From the NCBI RefSeq assembly GCF_011044175.1, contig NZ_CP049057.1:3138501-3202500 (forward strand): a stretch of DNA of 64,000 nucleotides, in the 5' to 3' direction. Below, piece by piece: positions 26,637-36,300 of this stretch (position 1 is the stretch's first letter; each line of letters starts with the position of its first letter). Source of the stretch: Rasiella rasia (GTDB lineage Bacteria; Bacteroidota; Bacteroidia; Flavobacteriales; Flavobacteriaceae). The notes under the pieces are model-generated. The model ran no database searches. It was given only the letters and a program-made list of their open reading frames with translations, and was not told where the DNA came from. Both the position numbers and the translations under genes were made by a program.

Positions 26637-28832
26637 GTGGCTGAAATTGATTTATACGCAGCACTAAAAAAACATTTTGGCTTTACAAAATTTAAAGGCC
26701 TTCAAGAAAAAGTAGTGCAGAGCGTGTTGGCTCAGGAAAATACTTTCGTAATTATGCCCACTGGAGGGGGTAAATCGCTATGCTACCAGCTCCCTGCATT
26801 AATGCAGCCTGGTACAGCGATTGTAGTTTCCCCTTTAATAGCTCTCATGAAAAATCAGGTGGATGCGCTTCGGGCCCTTTCTTCTGAAGAAGGTGTAGCA
26901 CATGTGCTGAACTCATCCCTTAATAAAACTGAAGTCAAAAAGGTGATGAGCGATATAGAACTTGGAATCACTAAACTATTGTACGTCGCTCCAGAATCGC
27001 TTACCAAAGAAGAGTACGTTTCTTTTTTACAGCAACAGACAATCTCTTTTATGGCTATAGACGAAGCCCATTGCATAAGTGAATGGGGACACGATTTTAG
27101 ACCAGAGTATAGAAATTTGCGTAAAATTATAATGCGAATAGGTGATAATATCCCAATTATCGGACTCACCGCAACGGCTACACCAAAAGTACAAGAAGAT
27201 ATACTGAAAAATTTAGGAATTCAAAGCGCCAATACCTTTAAAGCTTCTTTTAATAGACCTAATTTATTCTACGAAATACGCCCAAAAACAAAAAATGTAG
27301 ACGCAGATATTACTCGTTTTGTAAAACAATACGAAGGTAAAAGTGGAATTATCTATTGTCTAAGCAGAAAGCGAGTAGAAGAACTTGCACAAACTTTACA
27401 AGTTAATGGTGTGAAAGCCATACCATATCACGCAGGGTTAGACGCAAAAACCCGAGTACGCCATCAAGATATGTTTTTAATGGAAGACGCCGATGTGGTA
27501 GTGGCTACCATCGCCTTTGGTATGGGAATCGACAAGCCCGATGTGCGTTTTGTGGTGCATAATGATATTCCCAAAAGTATTGAAAGCTACTACCAAGAAA
27601 CCGGACGTGCAGGGCGTGATGGTGGAGAAGGATACTGTTTGGCCTTTTATAGCTATAAAGACATAGAAAAGCTTGAAAAATTTATGAGTGGCAAACCCGT
27701 GGCAGAACAAGAAATTGGCCATGCTTTGTTACAAGAAGTGGTTGCATTTGCAGAAACCTCTATGTCGCGCAGAAAGTTTATACTACACTATTTTGGTGAG
27801 GCATTCGACAACGAGACGGGTGAAGGTGGTGATATGGATGACAATATGCGAAATCCTAAGAAGCAAAACGAAGCCAAAGCTAATGTAGGCAAATTGCTCA
27901 AAGTGGTAAACGAAACCAACCAGCAGTATAAGGGAAAAGAAGTGGTAAATGTGCTCATCGGAAAGGTGAACGCCATGATTAAATCACACCGCACAGATCA
28001 GCAAGAATTTTTCGGAATAGGAAGCGACCAAACCCCCGAATACTGGATGGCATTGCTGAGACAAGTATTAGTTGCAGGAATGCTTTCAAAAGATATTGAA
28101 ACCTACGGAGTCATAAAAATTACTGAAAAAGGAAAAGAATTTCTAGCGAGTCCTGTTTCATTTATGATGACCGAAGATCATTCGTATAAACAGGCAAATG
28201 ACGATACCATTGTCACCAACCAGAAAGGAAGTGGAGCGGTTTCTGATGAAGTGCTATTTAAACTGCTTAAGGCAGAACGTAAGCGAGTAGCCGATAGTCT
28301 AAGTTTACCACCATATGTTATTTTTCAAGACCCTTCGCTCGAAGATATGGCACTTAAATACCCAATATCCCTAGAAGAATTGGCTAACGTACACGGTGTG
28401 GGAGAAGGCAAGGCTAAGAAATATGGTAAATCTTTTGTCTCTCTTATTTTAAATTATGTTACCGAAAACGATATCACTCGTCCAGACGATTTTGTCGTGA
28501 AATCTACTGGAACCAATAGTGCTTTAAAGCTTTATATCATTCAGAATGTAGATAGAAAACTTGCTTTAGACGATATTGCCGATGCCAAAGGAATTGAAAT
28601 GGACGCTTTGTTCAATGAAATGGAAGCTATTGTGTATAGCGGTACAAAGCTTAATTTAGATTATTGGGTAGATGAAACATTAGATGAAGAACAGCAAGAA
28701 GAGCTTCACGATTATTTTATAGAATCTGAAAGTGATAATATTGAAGCAGCCATGGAAGAATTTGATGGCGATTATGATGTTGATGAATTAAGATTATACC
28801 GTCTTAAATTTATGAGTGAGGTAGGAAACTAA
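26637..28832 (+). CDS. recQ: ATP-dependent DNA helicase RecQ
   Basis: A 731-residue helicase from a GTG start. Helicase motifs: MPTGGGKSLCYQLPAL (Walker A), AIDEAHCISEWGHDF (DEAH box plus aromatic-rich loop), GLTATATPKV, CLSRKRVEEL, and QETGRAGRDG (motif VI). RQC and HRDC domains follow (YPISLEELANVHGVGEGKAKKYG is HRDC-like), then an acidic C-terminal extension. Oddly, the zinc subdomain after motif VI has no cysteines: where E. coli RecQ has its four ligands, this reads ETSMSRRKFILHYFGE and then a Gly/Asp-rich stretch (about residues 371-410). It unwinds recombination and repair intermediates. Confidence 0.93.
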   Translation: MAEIDLYAALKKHFGFTKFKGLQEKVVQSVLAQENTFVIMPTGGGKSLCYQLPALMQPGTAIVVSPLIALMKNQVDALRALSSEEGVAHVLNSSLNKTEVKKVMSDIELGITKLLYVAPESLTKEEYVSFLQQQTISFMAIDEAHCISEWGHDFRPEYRNLRKIIMRIGDNIPIIGLTATATPKVQEDILKNLGIQSANTFKASFNRPNLFYEIRPKTKNVDADITRFVKQYEGKSGIIYCLSRKRVEELAQTLQVNGVKAIPYHAGLDAKTRVRHQDMFLMEDADVVVATIAFGMGIDKPDVRFVVHNDIPKSIESYYQETGRAGRDGGEGYCLAFYSYKDIEKLEKFMSGKPVAEQEIGHALLQEVVAFAETSMSRRKFILHYFGEAFDNETGEGGDMDDNMRNPKKQNEAKANVGKLLKVVNETNQQYKGKEVVNVLIGKVNAMIKSHRTDQQEFFGIGSDQTPEYWMALLRQVLVAGMLSKDIETYGVIKITEKGKEFLASPVSFMMTEDHSYKQANDDTIVTNQKGSGAVSDEVLFKLLKAERKRVADSLSLPPYVIFQDPSLEDMALKYPISLEELANVHGVGEGKAKKYGKSFVSLILNYVTENDITRPDDFVVKSTGTNSALKLYIIQNVDRKLALDDIADAKGIEMDALFNEMEAIVYSGTKLNLDYWVDETLDEEQQEELHDYFIESESDNIEAAMEEFDGDYDVDELRLYRLKFMSEVGN

Positions 28833-29518
28833 GCGGTTTTCTTATTGCTGAAATACTCAGTGCATGCTAAAACCGTTAAAAGCATCCCTAGATTATAAAT
28901 AACATCTTCTATAGGAATAGTTAGTAAGCGTATTCCTAGATTTTCTGAATTGTTATACCATACAACGGGACTTTCAGTTCCACTACCAGTAAGTACGCCA
29001 TTTACAATAAAAAATGGAATTAAAATTACTAAGTACGTAGCAAAAAAGGGCTGTAAGAGCTGCCTGTTTCTGTTGTAAACAATACCAAGAATCACAAGAG
29101 CATATAGAAAATTAATGAAGGTATACCACTTGTCATAATGATACCAGAGCGTTACAATAAGTACCGATAACAATACCACATACACTATATTAACTACTTT
29201 TTTTGAAAACTTAAAGTTTGGATATAAGGTGAGTAACGAGTAATGCGTAAAAATACAGGCGTAGGGAATGCAAATAAAGAAGAGCCATTCTTCAATTGGT
29301 AGATTTAAAAATTTGTATCCCGTAATATAAGCGTCGTTAAATCCCCAAAAACCGTTAGTGGTAAAAACAATATCCCACGGAATAAAAATTGCCATCATTA
29401 CCACAACTCCAATAAAAAAACCTTTCCACTTTTTGTAAAATTGAAGTCGGGGATGAAAACTAAAAAGAAATGGAATAATAAAAGACCCTAGGTTTAGCCA
29501 AAGATAGAGGTACTTCAT
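28829..29518 (-). CDS. crtY: lycopene cyclase domain protein (fused CrtYc-CrtYd type)
   Basis: A 229-residue integral membrane protein with about seven hydrophobic segments and two related halves. The first has PWDIVFTTNGFWGFND and LPIEEWLFFICIPYAC; the second has GIRLLTIPIEDVIYNLGMLL. The repeated P-x-E-[ED] motifs mark the CrtYc/CrtYd-type lycopene beta-cyclases, here in one chain. It closes the ends of lycopene to give beta-carotene. Last gene of the carotenoid operon; it starts 3 bases after crtZ and its stop overlaps recQ's by 4 bases. Confidence 0.88.
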   Translation of the reverse strand: MKYLYLWLNLGSFIIPFLFSFHPRLQFYKKWKGFFIGVVVMMAIFIPWDIVFTTNGFWGFNDAYITGYKFLNLPIEEWLFFICIPYACIFTHYSLLTLYPNFKFSKKVVNIVYVVLLSVLIVTLWYHYDKWYTFINFLYALVILGIVYNRNRQLLQPFFATYLVILIPFFIVNGVLTGSGTESPVVWYNNSENLGIRLLTIPIEDVIYNLGMLLTVLACTEYFSNKKTA

Positions 29519-29521
29519 CCG

Positions 29522-29971
29522 TTATTTTTTGAAATATTTTAATGGAGGAACTAACATGCCAAAACATTCTCCTTTGTCTTTTCCTAAATGTTTGTGATGA
29601 ATTTTATGCGCCCTTCTTATACCTTTTGCGTACCAATTGTTAGCGTTTCTAAAAAGCTTAAAACGTTGGTGTATAAAGATATCATGAACCATAAAATAGG
29701 CAACTCCATAAGCAAAAATACCCAGGCCAATAGGTAGCCCTGCCCAGAACCCATAATATTGCCAACCTATAAAACATCCAATACTTACTGCTGCATAAAA
29801 AATAAAGAAGAAGTCATTTCGCTCCCACCAACTGTTGTGGTCTTTTTTATGATGATCTTTATGCAAACTCCATAAAAATCCGTGCATAACATACTTGTGC
29901 GTAAACCACGCCATAAATTCCATGATGCAAAAAGTGCCAACCAAAATTAATATCCAAAAAACCGTATTCAT
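29522..29971 (-). CDS. crtZ: beta-carotene hydroxylase (fatty acid hydroxylase superfamily)
   Basis: A 149-residue membrane di-iron enzyme with four histidine clusters: HKYVMH, HKDHHKKDH, HDIFIHQRF and RRAHKIHHKH. These are the CrtZ pattern. It hydroxylates the 3 and 3' positions of beta-carotene, giving zeaxanthin. It lies 4 bases after crtB and 3 before crtY. No ketolase (CrtW) is seen here, so zeaxanthin is the predicted end point. Confidence 0.92.
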   Translation of the reverse strand: MNTVFWILILVGTFCIMEFMAWFTHKYVMHGFLWSLHKDHHKKDHNSWWERNDFFFIFYAAVSIGCFIGWQYYGFWAGLPIGLGIFAYGVAYFMVHDIFIHQRFKLFRNANNWYAKGIRRAHKIHHKHLGKDKGECFGMLVPPLKYFKK

Positions 29972-29975
29972 GGGG

Positions 29976-30818
29976 CTAACGTACTAATTTCAGTTGATAT
30001 TTCACATAGCTTCTAGTAAGAAGTCCGAATTTTTGATAGTTGGGCACGCGTATGCGAGAATTCTTAATTTCTAATGCAGGAGTTTTTGCCAACTTTTTCA
30101 GTAATTTTCGATAATACCTATATGCCATAAAAACACCAAACTTTGCTTCTGTAGGCAATTTTAAAATACCTTGATATCCTTTTCTGAAATCGTCTTCAAT
30201 ATCTTCGATAATTCGGTTTTTAGATTCCTCATCTAAGGCATTTAAGTTGGTATTAGGAAAATATGTTCTGCTTAATCCTTCAAAGTCTTCTTTCAAATCG
30301 CGCAAAAAATTAACCTTTTGAAAAGCAGAACCTAAATGCATGGCAGAAGATTTTAAACTTTCATATTTTTTACTGTCCCCTTGAACAAACACCTTTAAAC
30401 ACATTAGACCTACCACATCTGCCGAGCCATAGATGTATTCTTTGTACTCTTTTTCAGTTAAATATTCAGACTTGCTTAGATCTAAACGCATGCTCTTCAT
30501 AAAAGCGGTGATTAACTCTTTGTCTATGTTATACTCATGTACCGTGTGTTGAAATGAATTTAAAATTGGGTTAAGACTTATTTTTTCGGCTAAGGCCACA
30601 TCTAAATCAACTTCAAACCTATTAAACAAGGTTTCTTTATCATAGTCATGAAAGCTATCTACAATCTCATCGGCAAAGCGAACGAACCCATAAATATTAT
30701 AAATATCCTGACGAATACTAGGTGCTAACATTTTCGTTGCCAAAGAAAATGAGGTGCTATAGGCATTTGTAACTTCTTTGCTACAACGGTGCGATACTAT
30801 GTCGAAAAGTTCTTTCAC
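29976..30818 (-). CDS. crtB: phytoene synthase
   Basis: A 280-residue squalene/phytoene synthase. YNIYGFVRFADEIVDSFHD contains the first Asp-rich motif (DEIVD) and FLRDLKEDFEGLSRTYFP the second (D-x3-D). It condenses two geranylgeranyl diphosphates to phytoene. Its start overlaps the end of crtI by 4 bases. CrtB rather than squalene synthase is inferred from the operon. Confidence 0.94.
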   Translation of the reverse strand: MKELFDIVSHRCSKEVTNAYSTSFSLATKMLAPSIRQDIYNIYGFVRFADEIVDSFHDYDKETLFNRFEVDLDVALAEKISLNPILNSFQHTVHEYNIDKELITAFMKSMRLDLSKSEYLTEKEYKEYIYGSADVVGLMCLKVFVQGDSKKYESLKSSAMHLGSAFQKVNFLRDLKEDFEGLSRTYFPNTNLNALDEESKNRIIEDIEDDFRKGYQGILKLPTEAKFGVFMAYRYYRKLLKKLAKTPALEIKNSRIRVPNYQKFGLLTRSYVKYQLKLVR

Positions 30819-32278
30819 GTAGAGTGTTTTTCAATTAAACTGGCAACTAACTTTCCTGAAATCAACGAGGGTGGTACACCTGGGCCTGGTACCGATAATT
30901 GCCCTGTGAAATATAAATTATCTACCTTTTTACTTTTTAGTTTTGGTCTTAAAAAAGCGGTCTGTAATAATGTGTTTGCCAAACCGTATGCATTTCCTTT
31001 GTACGAATTGTAATCGTCTATAAAATCGTTTATGCAAAATGACTCTTTAAATATAACGAAATTTCTCACCTTCTGGTTTGTGAGTTTTTCAAATCGAGTC
31101 ATTATTTTTTCAAAATAAATGTCGCGTATTTCTGATGTGTCTTCAAGGTCTGGAGCTAAGGGTATTAGAAAAATCCCAGCTTCCTTCCCATTAGGAGCAC
31201 TTGCCGTGTCTGTCTTTGATGGAAAGCTAGCATAGAACAAAGGCTTTTCTGGCCATGAGGGCTCATCGTAAATGGTATACGCATGCGCATCAAAATCTAC
31301 GTCAAAGAATAACGTATGATGCTCTACATGTTCTATTTTTTTGTCGAATCCCACATAAAACAATAGGGCAGAAGGTGCAAATGTTCGCTTCTCCCAATAA
31401 TGTTCAGTATACTGCCTATGTTGCTGTGGTAGTAACGTTTCAGTATGATGATAATCGGCACCACTTAAGATTATATCTGCGGAAATTTTAGTGCCATTAC
31501 AAGTAAGTGACGTTGCTTTCTTATTTTCTACGGTAATAGCACTTACCATAGCATTGGTCTTAATGGTAACCCCTAAGCTTTCTGCAAGCTGCTGCATACC
31601 TTGTATCACAGCATACATTCCAGTCTTTGGATGAAACGTACCAAGTCCAAAATCGGCGTAATTCATAAAGCTATAGAACGCCGGCGTGTTAGAAGGTTTT
31701 GCCCCTAAGAACAATACTGGAAATTCTAAAATGGCAATTAATCGTTTATTTTTAAACTCGCGACGAACTTCCTTTCGAATGGTGCTAAAAAATTGCCCTA
31801 CTTTTTTCATAGTAACAGGTGTTACCAATTCTAAAGCCGAAACTCCCGGTCTGTACACCAAGTCTTTAATTGCAATCTCATAGTTATCTTGAGCTTTAGC
31901 AATAAATTTTTTAAGTTGAACTGAGCTTCCAGGCTCTTCCTTTTCAAACGCAATACAGATTTTTTCTAGAGTATCTTCTATCGTAATAAAATCGTTCTCG
32001 CCAAAATAAACCGAATATGCCGGATTAAGTTTTATGAGATCGTAATAATCTGATGACTTTTTACCGAAATCTGCAAAAAAGCGCTCAAACACATCGGGCA
32101 TCCAATACCAAGTAGGACCAATGTCGAAGGTGAAACCGTCTTTGTGTAACTGTCTCGCCCGTCCGCCAACGGTGCTGTTTTTTTCGTATATAGTGACATC
32201 GTTTCCTGCCTTAGCGAGATACGCTGCCGCAGCTAAAGAGGAAAACCCAGAACCAATAATTGCTATTGTTTGCTTCAT
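30815..32278 (-). CDS. crtI: phytoene desaturase CrtI
   Basis: A 487-residue FAD-dependent desaturase. The N-terminal dinucleotide motif is IGSGFSSLAAAAYLAKAGND, followed by VGGRARQLHKDGFTFDIGPTW. The C-terminal FAD motif is LYFTGQLSVPGPGVPPSLIS. CrtI-type enzymes carry out the successive desaturations from phytoene to lycopene. First structural gene of the carotenoid operon, 49 bases after the MerR-type regulator and overlapping crtB. Confidence 0.95.
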   Translation of the reverse strand: MKQTIAIIGSGFSSLAAAAYLAKAGNDVTIYEKNSTVGGRARQLHKDGFTFDIGPTWYWMPDVFERFFADFGKKSSDYYDLIKLNPAYSVYFGENDFITIEDTLEKICIAFEKEEPGSSVQLKKFIAKAQDNYEIAIKDLVYRPGVSALELVTPVTMKKVGQFFSTIRKEVRREFKNKRLIAILEFPVLFLGAKPSNTPAFYSFMNYADFGLGTFHPKTGMYAVIQGMQQLAESLGVTIKTNAMVSAITVENKKATSLTCNGTKISADIILSGADYHHTETLLPQQHRQYTEHYWEKRTFAPSALLFYVGFDKKIEHVEHHTLFFDVDFDAHAYTIYDEPSWPEKPLFYASFPSKTDTASAPNGKEAGIFLIPLAPDLEDTSEIRDIYFEKIMTRFEKLTNQKVRNFVIFKESFCINDFIDDYNSYKGNAYGLANTLLQTAFLRPKLKSKKVDNLYFTGQLSVPGPGVPPSLISGKLVASLIEKHST

Positions 32279-32327
32279 TTTTGTTTAACAAATTTATAAA
32301 TAATTTGAACAAAATTGATTTTGCTTT

Positions 32328-33245
32328 TCAACTTTGGCTATTTTTTAAGATTTTAAGGGCTTCGCTAAGTTCAGGGATACTTTTAATCAGTTTAACATTT
32401 TTAGGTAATTCATTCTGTTTTTGAGGATGGGTTTTACTTCCCATAAGCCATAACAAATTTTTATTCTTTACACCTATAAGTTCGTTGTACTGCTCACAAA
32501 AATCAACAATACTTAGGTAAGAAGGTTCTACTGTTAAGTAGGTAAGAAAAATTATGTTCTCATGGTGTTTTAATACCTCCTTTAGACTATTCATAGAGAT
32601 GTTTCCGCCCAAATAGATAGTATTCATACCCTGACTAATACACATATAATTTGCATACACTAAGCCTATATCATGAATTTCGCGATAAGGCAGAAAAAGT
32701 GCTATGGTAGGAGGGTTTACTAAAATAGATTTTGAATATTGCTTTTCAATATTTAGAACAATTTTCTGCTTTATCATTTCAGAAACAAAGCGCTCATGAC
32801 AAGGGTCTATGGTGCCAACTTGCCAAAGAATACCTAATTCTGTGAGTAAGGGTATAAATACCTCCTCAAACACTTCAGGAAATGTTCTATTCTCTAATAA
32901 ACGCTCATATGTTGTGGCAAACAAGTGTTGGTCGAATTGAAACATGGCCATTTTAAAATCGTATACCGAATGTTCTGCATCATTTGTTTTAGCAAGTTCT
33001 TTAACCAAATCTACAAGCGCATCTCTGCTTAGCCCCTTAATCTTAGAGATTTTGTAACCATGTTGGTACAAAAAGGTAACATTAAGCAAACGTTTTAAAT
33101 TGTCTAGATTGTAGTACCTTATGTTTGTATCGGTACGAGATGGTGTTAATAACGCATACCGCTTCTCCCAAATACGTATGGTATGGGCCTTTATGCCACT
33201 CAGGTTTTCAAGGTCTTTTATACTGAATTTTGTTTTTACAAGCAT
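32328..33245 (-). CDS. MerR-family regulator with C-terminal B12-binding domain (CarA/CarH/LitR-like)
   Basis: A 305-residue regulator. The N-terminal winged helix is KFSIKDLENLSGIKAHTIRI followed by WEKRY and an Arg-Tyr-Tyr wing (residues 6-60). A helical cap domain (about 90-165) and a Rossmann-like cobalamin domain with EIHDIG (His191, the lower axial ligand motif) follow. CarH-type proteins repress carotenoid genes in the dark through adenosylcobalamin. Here the W-x9-EH motif reads W141...E151-R152, and the residue after the Trp is Gln, not His, so classic light sensing is doubtful. It is the promoter-proximal gene of the crt operon, suggesting autoregulation. Confidence 0.85.
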   Translation of the reverse strand: MLVKTKFSIKDLENLSGIKAHTIRIWEKRYALLTPSRTDTNIRYYNLDNLKRLLNVTFLYQHGYKISKIKGLSRDALVDLVKELAKTNDAEHSVYDFKMAMFQFDQHLFATTYERLLENRTFPEVFEEVFIPLLTELGILWQVGTIDPCHERFVSEMIKQKIVLNIEKQYSKSILVNPPTIALFLPYREIHDIGLVYANYMCISQGMNTIYLGGNISMNSLKEVLKHHENIIFLTYLTVEPSYLSIVDFCEQYNELIGVKNKNLLWLMGSKTHPQKQNELPKNVKLIKSIPELSEALKILKNSQS

Positions 33246-33267
33246 GTAATAAGGAAGATTGCTGTTT

Positions 33268-33301
33268 CAAATATAACATTAAACAAACTAGTATTGTACA
33301 A
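33268..33301 (-). promoter_or_regulatory. probable promoter of the merR-crt operon
   Basis: On the minus strand a perfect -7 element TATATTTG (33275-33268) lies 22 bases upstream of the regulator ATG. The nearest upstream TTG (33301-33299) is 23 bases away, slightly long. Confidence 0.5.
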
Positions 33302-33325
33302 AGAGCGCTCAATGACTAAAGCTTA

Positions 33326-33358
33326 TTGCGCTAAATTTTGATTAAAAGTTTATATTTA
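33326..33358 (+). promoter_or_regulatory. probable promoter of the CRTAC1 lipoprotein gene
   Basis: TTG (33326-33328), 22 bases, TATATTTA (33351-33358), 28 bases before the ATG at 33387. It is divergent from the crt promoter within a 141-base gap, so one regulator could affect both. Confidence 0.4.
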
Positions 33359-33386
33359 CGTTGACCACCTTCGTTAATAGAAGATT

Positions 33387-36300
33387 ATGATTGATAAGAT
33401 TTTTAGTTGCATCCTTTTAAGTACAATTATAGGGCTGTTTGGCTCTTGTAATACAGATAAAGCCAATCAAACTAATAGCTATGCCGAGAGTCCGCTGTTT
33501 TTATTGATAGACGGAAAAGATTCGGGCATAGATTTTATAAACACATCAAAGGAAACACCAAATAGACATTTTGGGTACTATGAATATTTTTATAACGGTA
33601 GCGGTGTAGCTATCGGAGACATAAACAACGACGGATTACAAGATGTTTTTTTTGCCGGTAACGATACACCTAATGCACTATATTTAAATGAGGGGGATTT
33701 AACGTTTAAAAACATAAGTAAAAAAGCAGGTATAGTTTCAGATAATTGGTCTACAGGCGTTACGATGGTCGATATTAACCAAGACGGGCTGTTAGATATA
33801 TATGTCTGCAACTCGGGTCCCGATGCCGTAGATGCGCTATTAGCGAATCAGCTTTATATTAATAATGGTGACGAAACTTTTACTGAAAGTGCAGCCGCTT
33901 ACGGTATTGCTGATATTTCCTTCTCTTCTCAAGCCGTCTTTTTCGACTACGATAAAGACAATGATCTCGATTTGTTAGTAGTGAATCATTCAGATGTTAA
34001 ATATGGAAAAGGAATTCAAGGCTGGGAAAAATCGTTATCTGAAAAATCTGAAGCCGAATATAAAAAGTCGTGCAATACACTTTTCAGAAATAATGGCAAC
34101 AACACCTTCACAGACATAACAAAAGAAGCAGGGTTGTTTCGCCCAGGATTCGGACTTGGGGTGTCGATTTCAGATTTCGATGAAAATGGCTTTTTAGATA
34201 TTTATATCTCCAACGATTATTTTGTTCCAGACTTTCTATTCTTTAATGTTGGAAATGGAACCTTTAAAGAAGGAATTCAGGCTAGAACGGCCCACACCTC
34301 TTTTTATGCCATGGGTTGCGATGCGGCAGACATTAATAACGACGGTTTAATAGACATTAGCGTGGTAGACATGACGCCAGCAGACCACTACAGAAATAAA
34401 ACCCTCATGGAGTCTATGGACGTAGACCGTTTTAATTATCTGGTGAATAACAGACAGATAATTCCGCAATACATGTACAACACACTTAGCGTTAATAGAG
34501 GACGTGGTATTTTTAGTGAAGTAGCGCATCTTTCTGGTGTTGCACAGACAGATTGGAGTTGGGCTACCCTACTTGCAGATCTAGATAACGATATGCAGAA
34601 AGATATGTATGTCACCAACGGTTTTAAAAGGGATATTAAAGACAACGATTGGCGAATAGATTTTATTGAACGCAAAAAGAAGGACGGAATTGATGCCGAA
34701 ATTTATTTTGAAGAGCTAAAAAAAGCAAACTCCTTACCCATACCTAATTACGGTTTTAAAAACAATGGAAAATTATCTTTTGCCAATAAAACAGAAGATT
34801 GGGGATTGCAAACACCTTCTTTCTCTAATGGTGCGGCTTATGGCGATTTAGATAACGATGGTGATTTAGACTTGGTGGTTAACAACTTAGAAGATGTGGC
34901 TTTTGTGTATCAAAACACAACTTCTGAAAAAGAAGAACATCATTTTATACAATTCGAATTAACCAATCCAACCGCTCCAAATAGCGTGTTAAATGCTCAG
35001 GTGAAAATCTATGCTGGCGGGCAAACTCAACTTGTAGAGTATCAATTTGTAAGAGGATACTATTCAAGCATGCAGCCGCTGGCACATTTTGGGTTAGGTG
35101 CGAATACAAAGGTTGATAAAGCCGAAATTTTATGGACTGACGGCACCGTTACAACCTTGCAAAATCCATCAATTAATAAAAAACATACAGTAGATAAATC
35201 TCAATCTAAAAGTACTGTTGCTACTACACAGCCTCCAAAGCCATATTTTATGGACGCAATTTCAAGAGCGAAAGAAGTGACGTACAAACACACAGAGAAC
35301 AATTTCGACGATTTCAATAAAGAAATATTGTTGCCTCATAAACAAGCAGCATTGGGTCCTGCCATTGCAGTAGGAGATGTTAACGGCGATAGCTTCGACG
35401 ATTTTTATGTAGGAGGAGCTTTGGGGCAGCCTGCCCAGCTATATACTCAGAGTAATGTAGAAGGTTTTGTGCGTTCTGTACAACCCTCTTTTATAAACGA
35501 CGCCAAATATGAAGATACAGGTGCGCTATTTTTTGATGCAGATGCAGATGGCGATTTAGATTTGTACGTGGCAAGCGGTGGAGGTGGAGATGTTGCTACT
35601 AACAAAAAACTGCTACAGGATAGATTATATCTTAATGATGGCTTCGGAAATTTTAGTAAAAACAGTAACGCGTTACCAGAAATTACTTCTAGTACCATGA
35701 ATGTCACCGCAAACGACTGGGACGGTGATGGCGATTTGGATCTTTTTGTTGCGGGTAGAACAACACCTGGTAACTATCCAGTTGCACCACAATCGTATCT
35801 CTTGGTAAATGAAAAAGGAATTTTCAAAAATAAAACCAAAACACTGGCACCACAGCTAGAATGGGCAGGGATGATAACATCCTCCTGTTGGACCGACATT
35901 AATAAAGATGGGCGTAAAGACTTATTAGTAGTAGGTGAGTGGATGGGTATAAAAGCATTTATAAATACTCAAACAGGTTTTAAAGACCAGTCTAAGGCAC
36001 TTGGTTTGTCTGAAACCACTGGCTGGTGGTACAGTATTGTAGCAGCCGATTTCGATAAAGACGGAGATGAAGATGTGCTAGTAGGTAATGTTGGGCTCAA
36101 CAATAAGTTTCACCCTTCAACAGAAAAGCCATTGCATATTTTTGCTAACGACTTTGATGATAATGGCACACAGGACATTGTTTTAAGTAAACTCTACAAG
36201 GGCAAACTCACCCCAGTAAGAGGTAAAGAGTGTTCTACACAACAAATGCCGTACTTACAAGAAAGATTTCCGTCGTATAGCGATTTCGCTTCATCTACGC

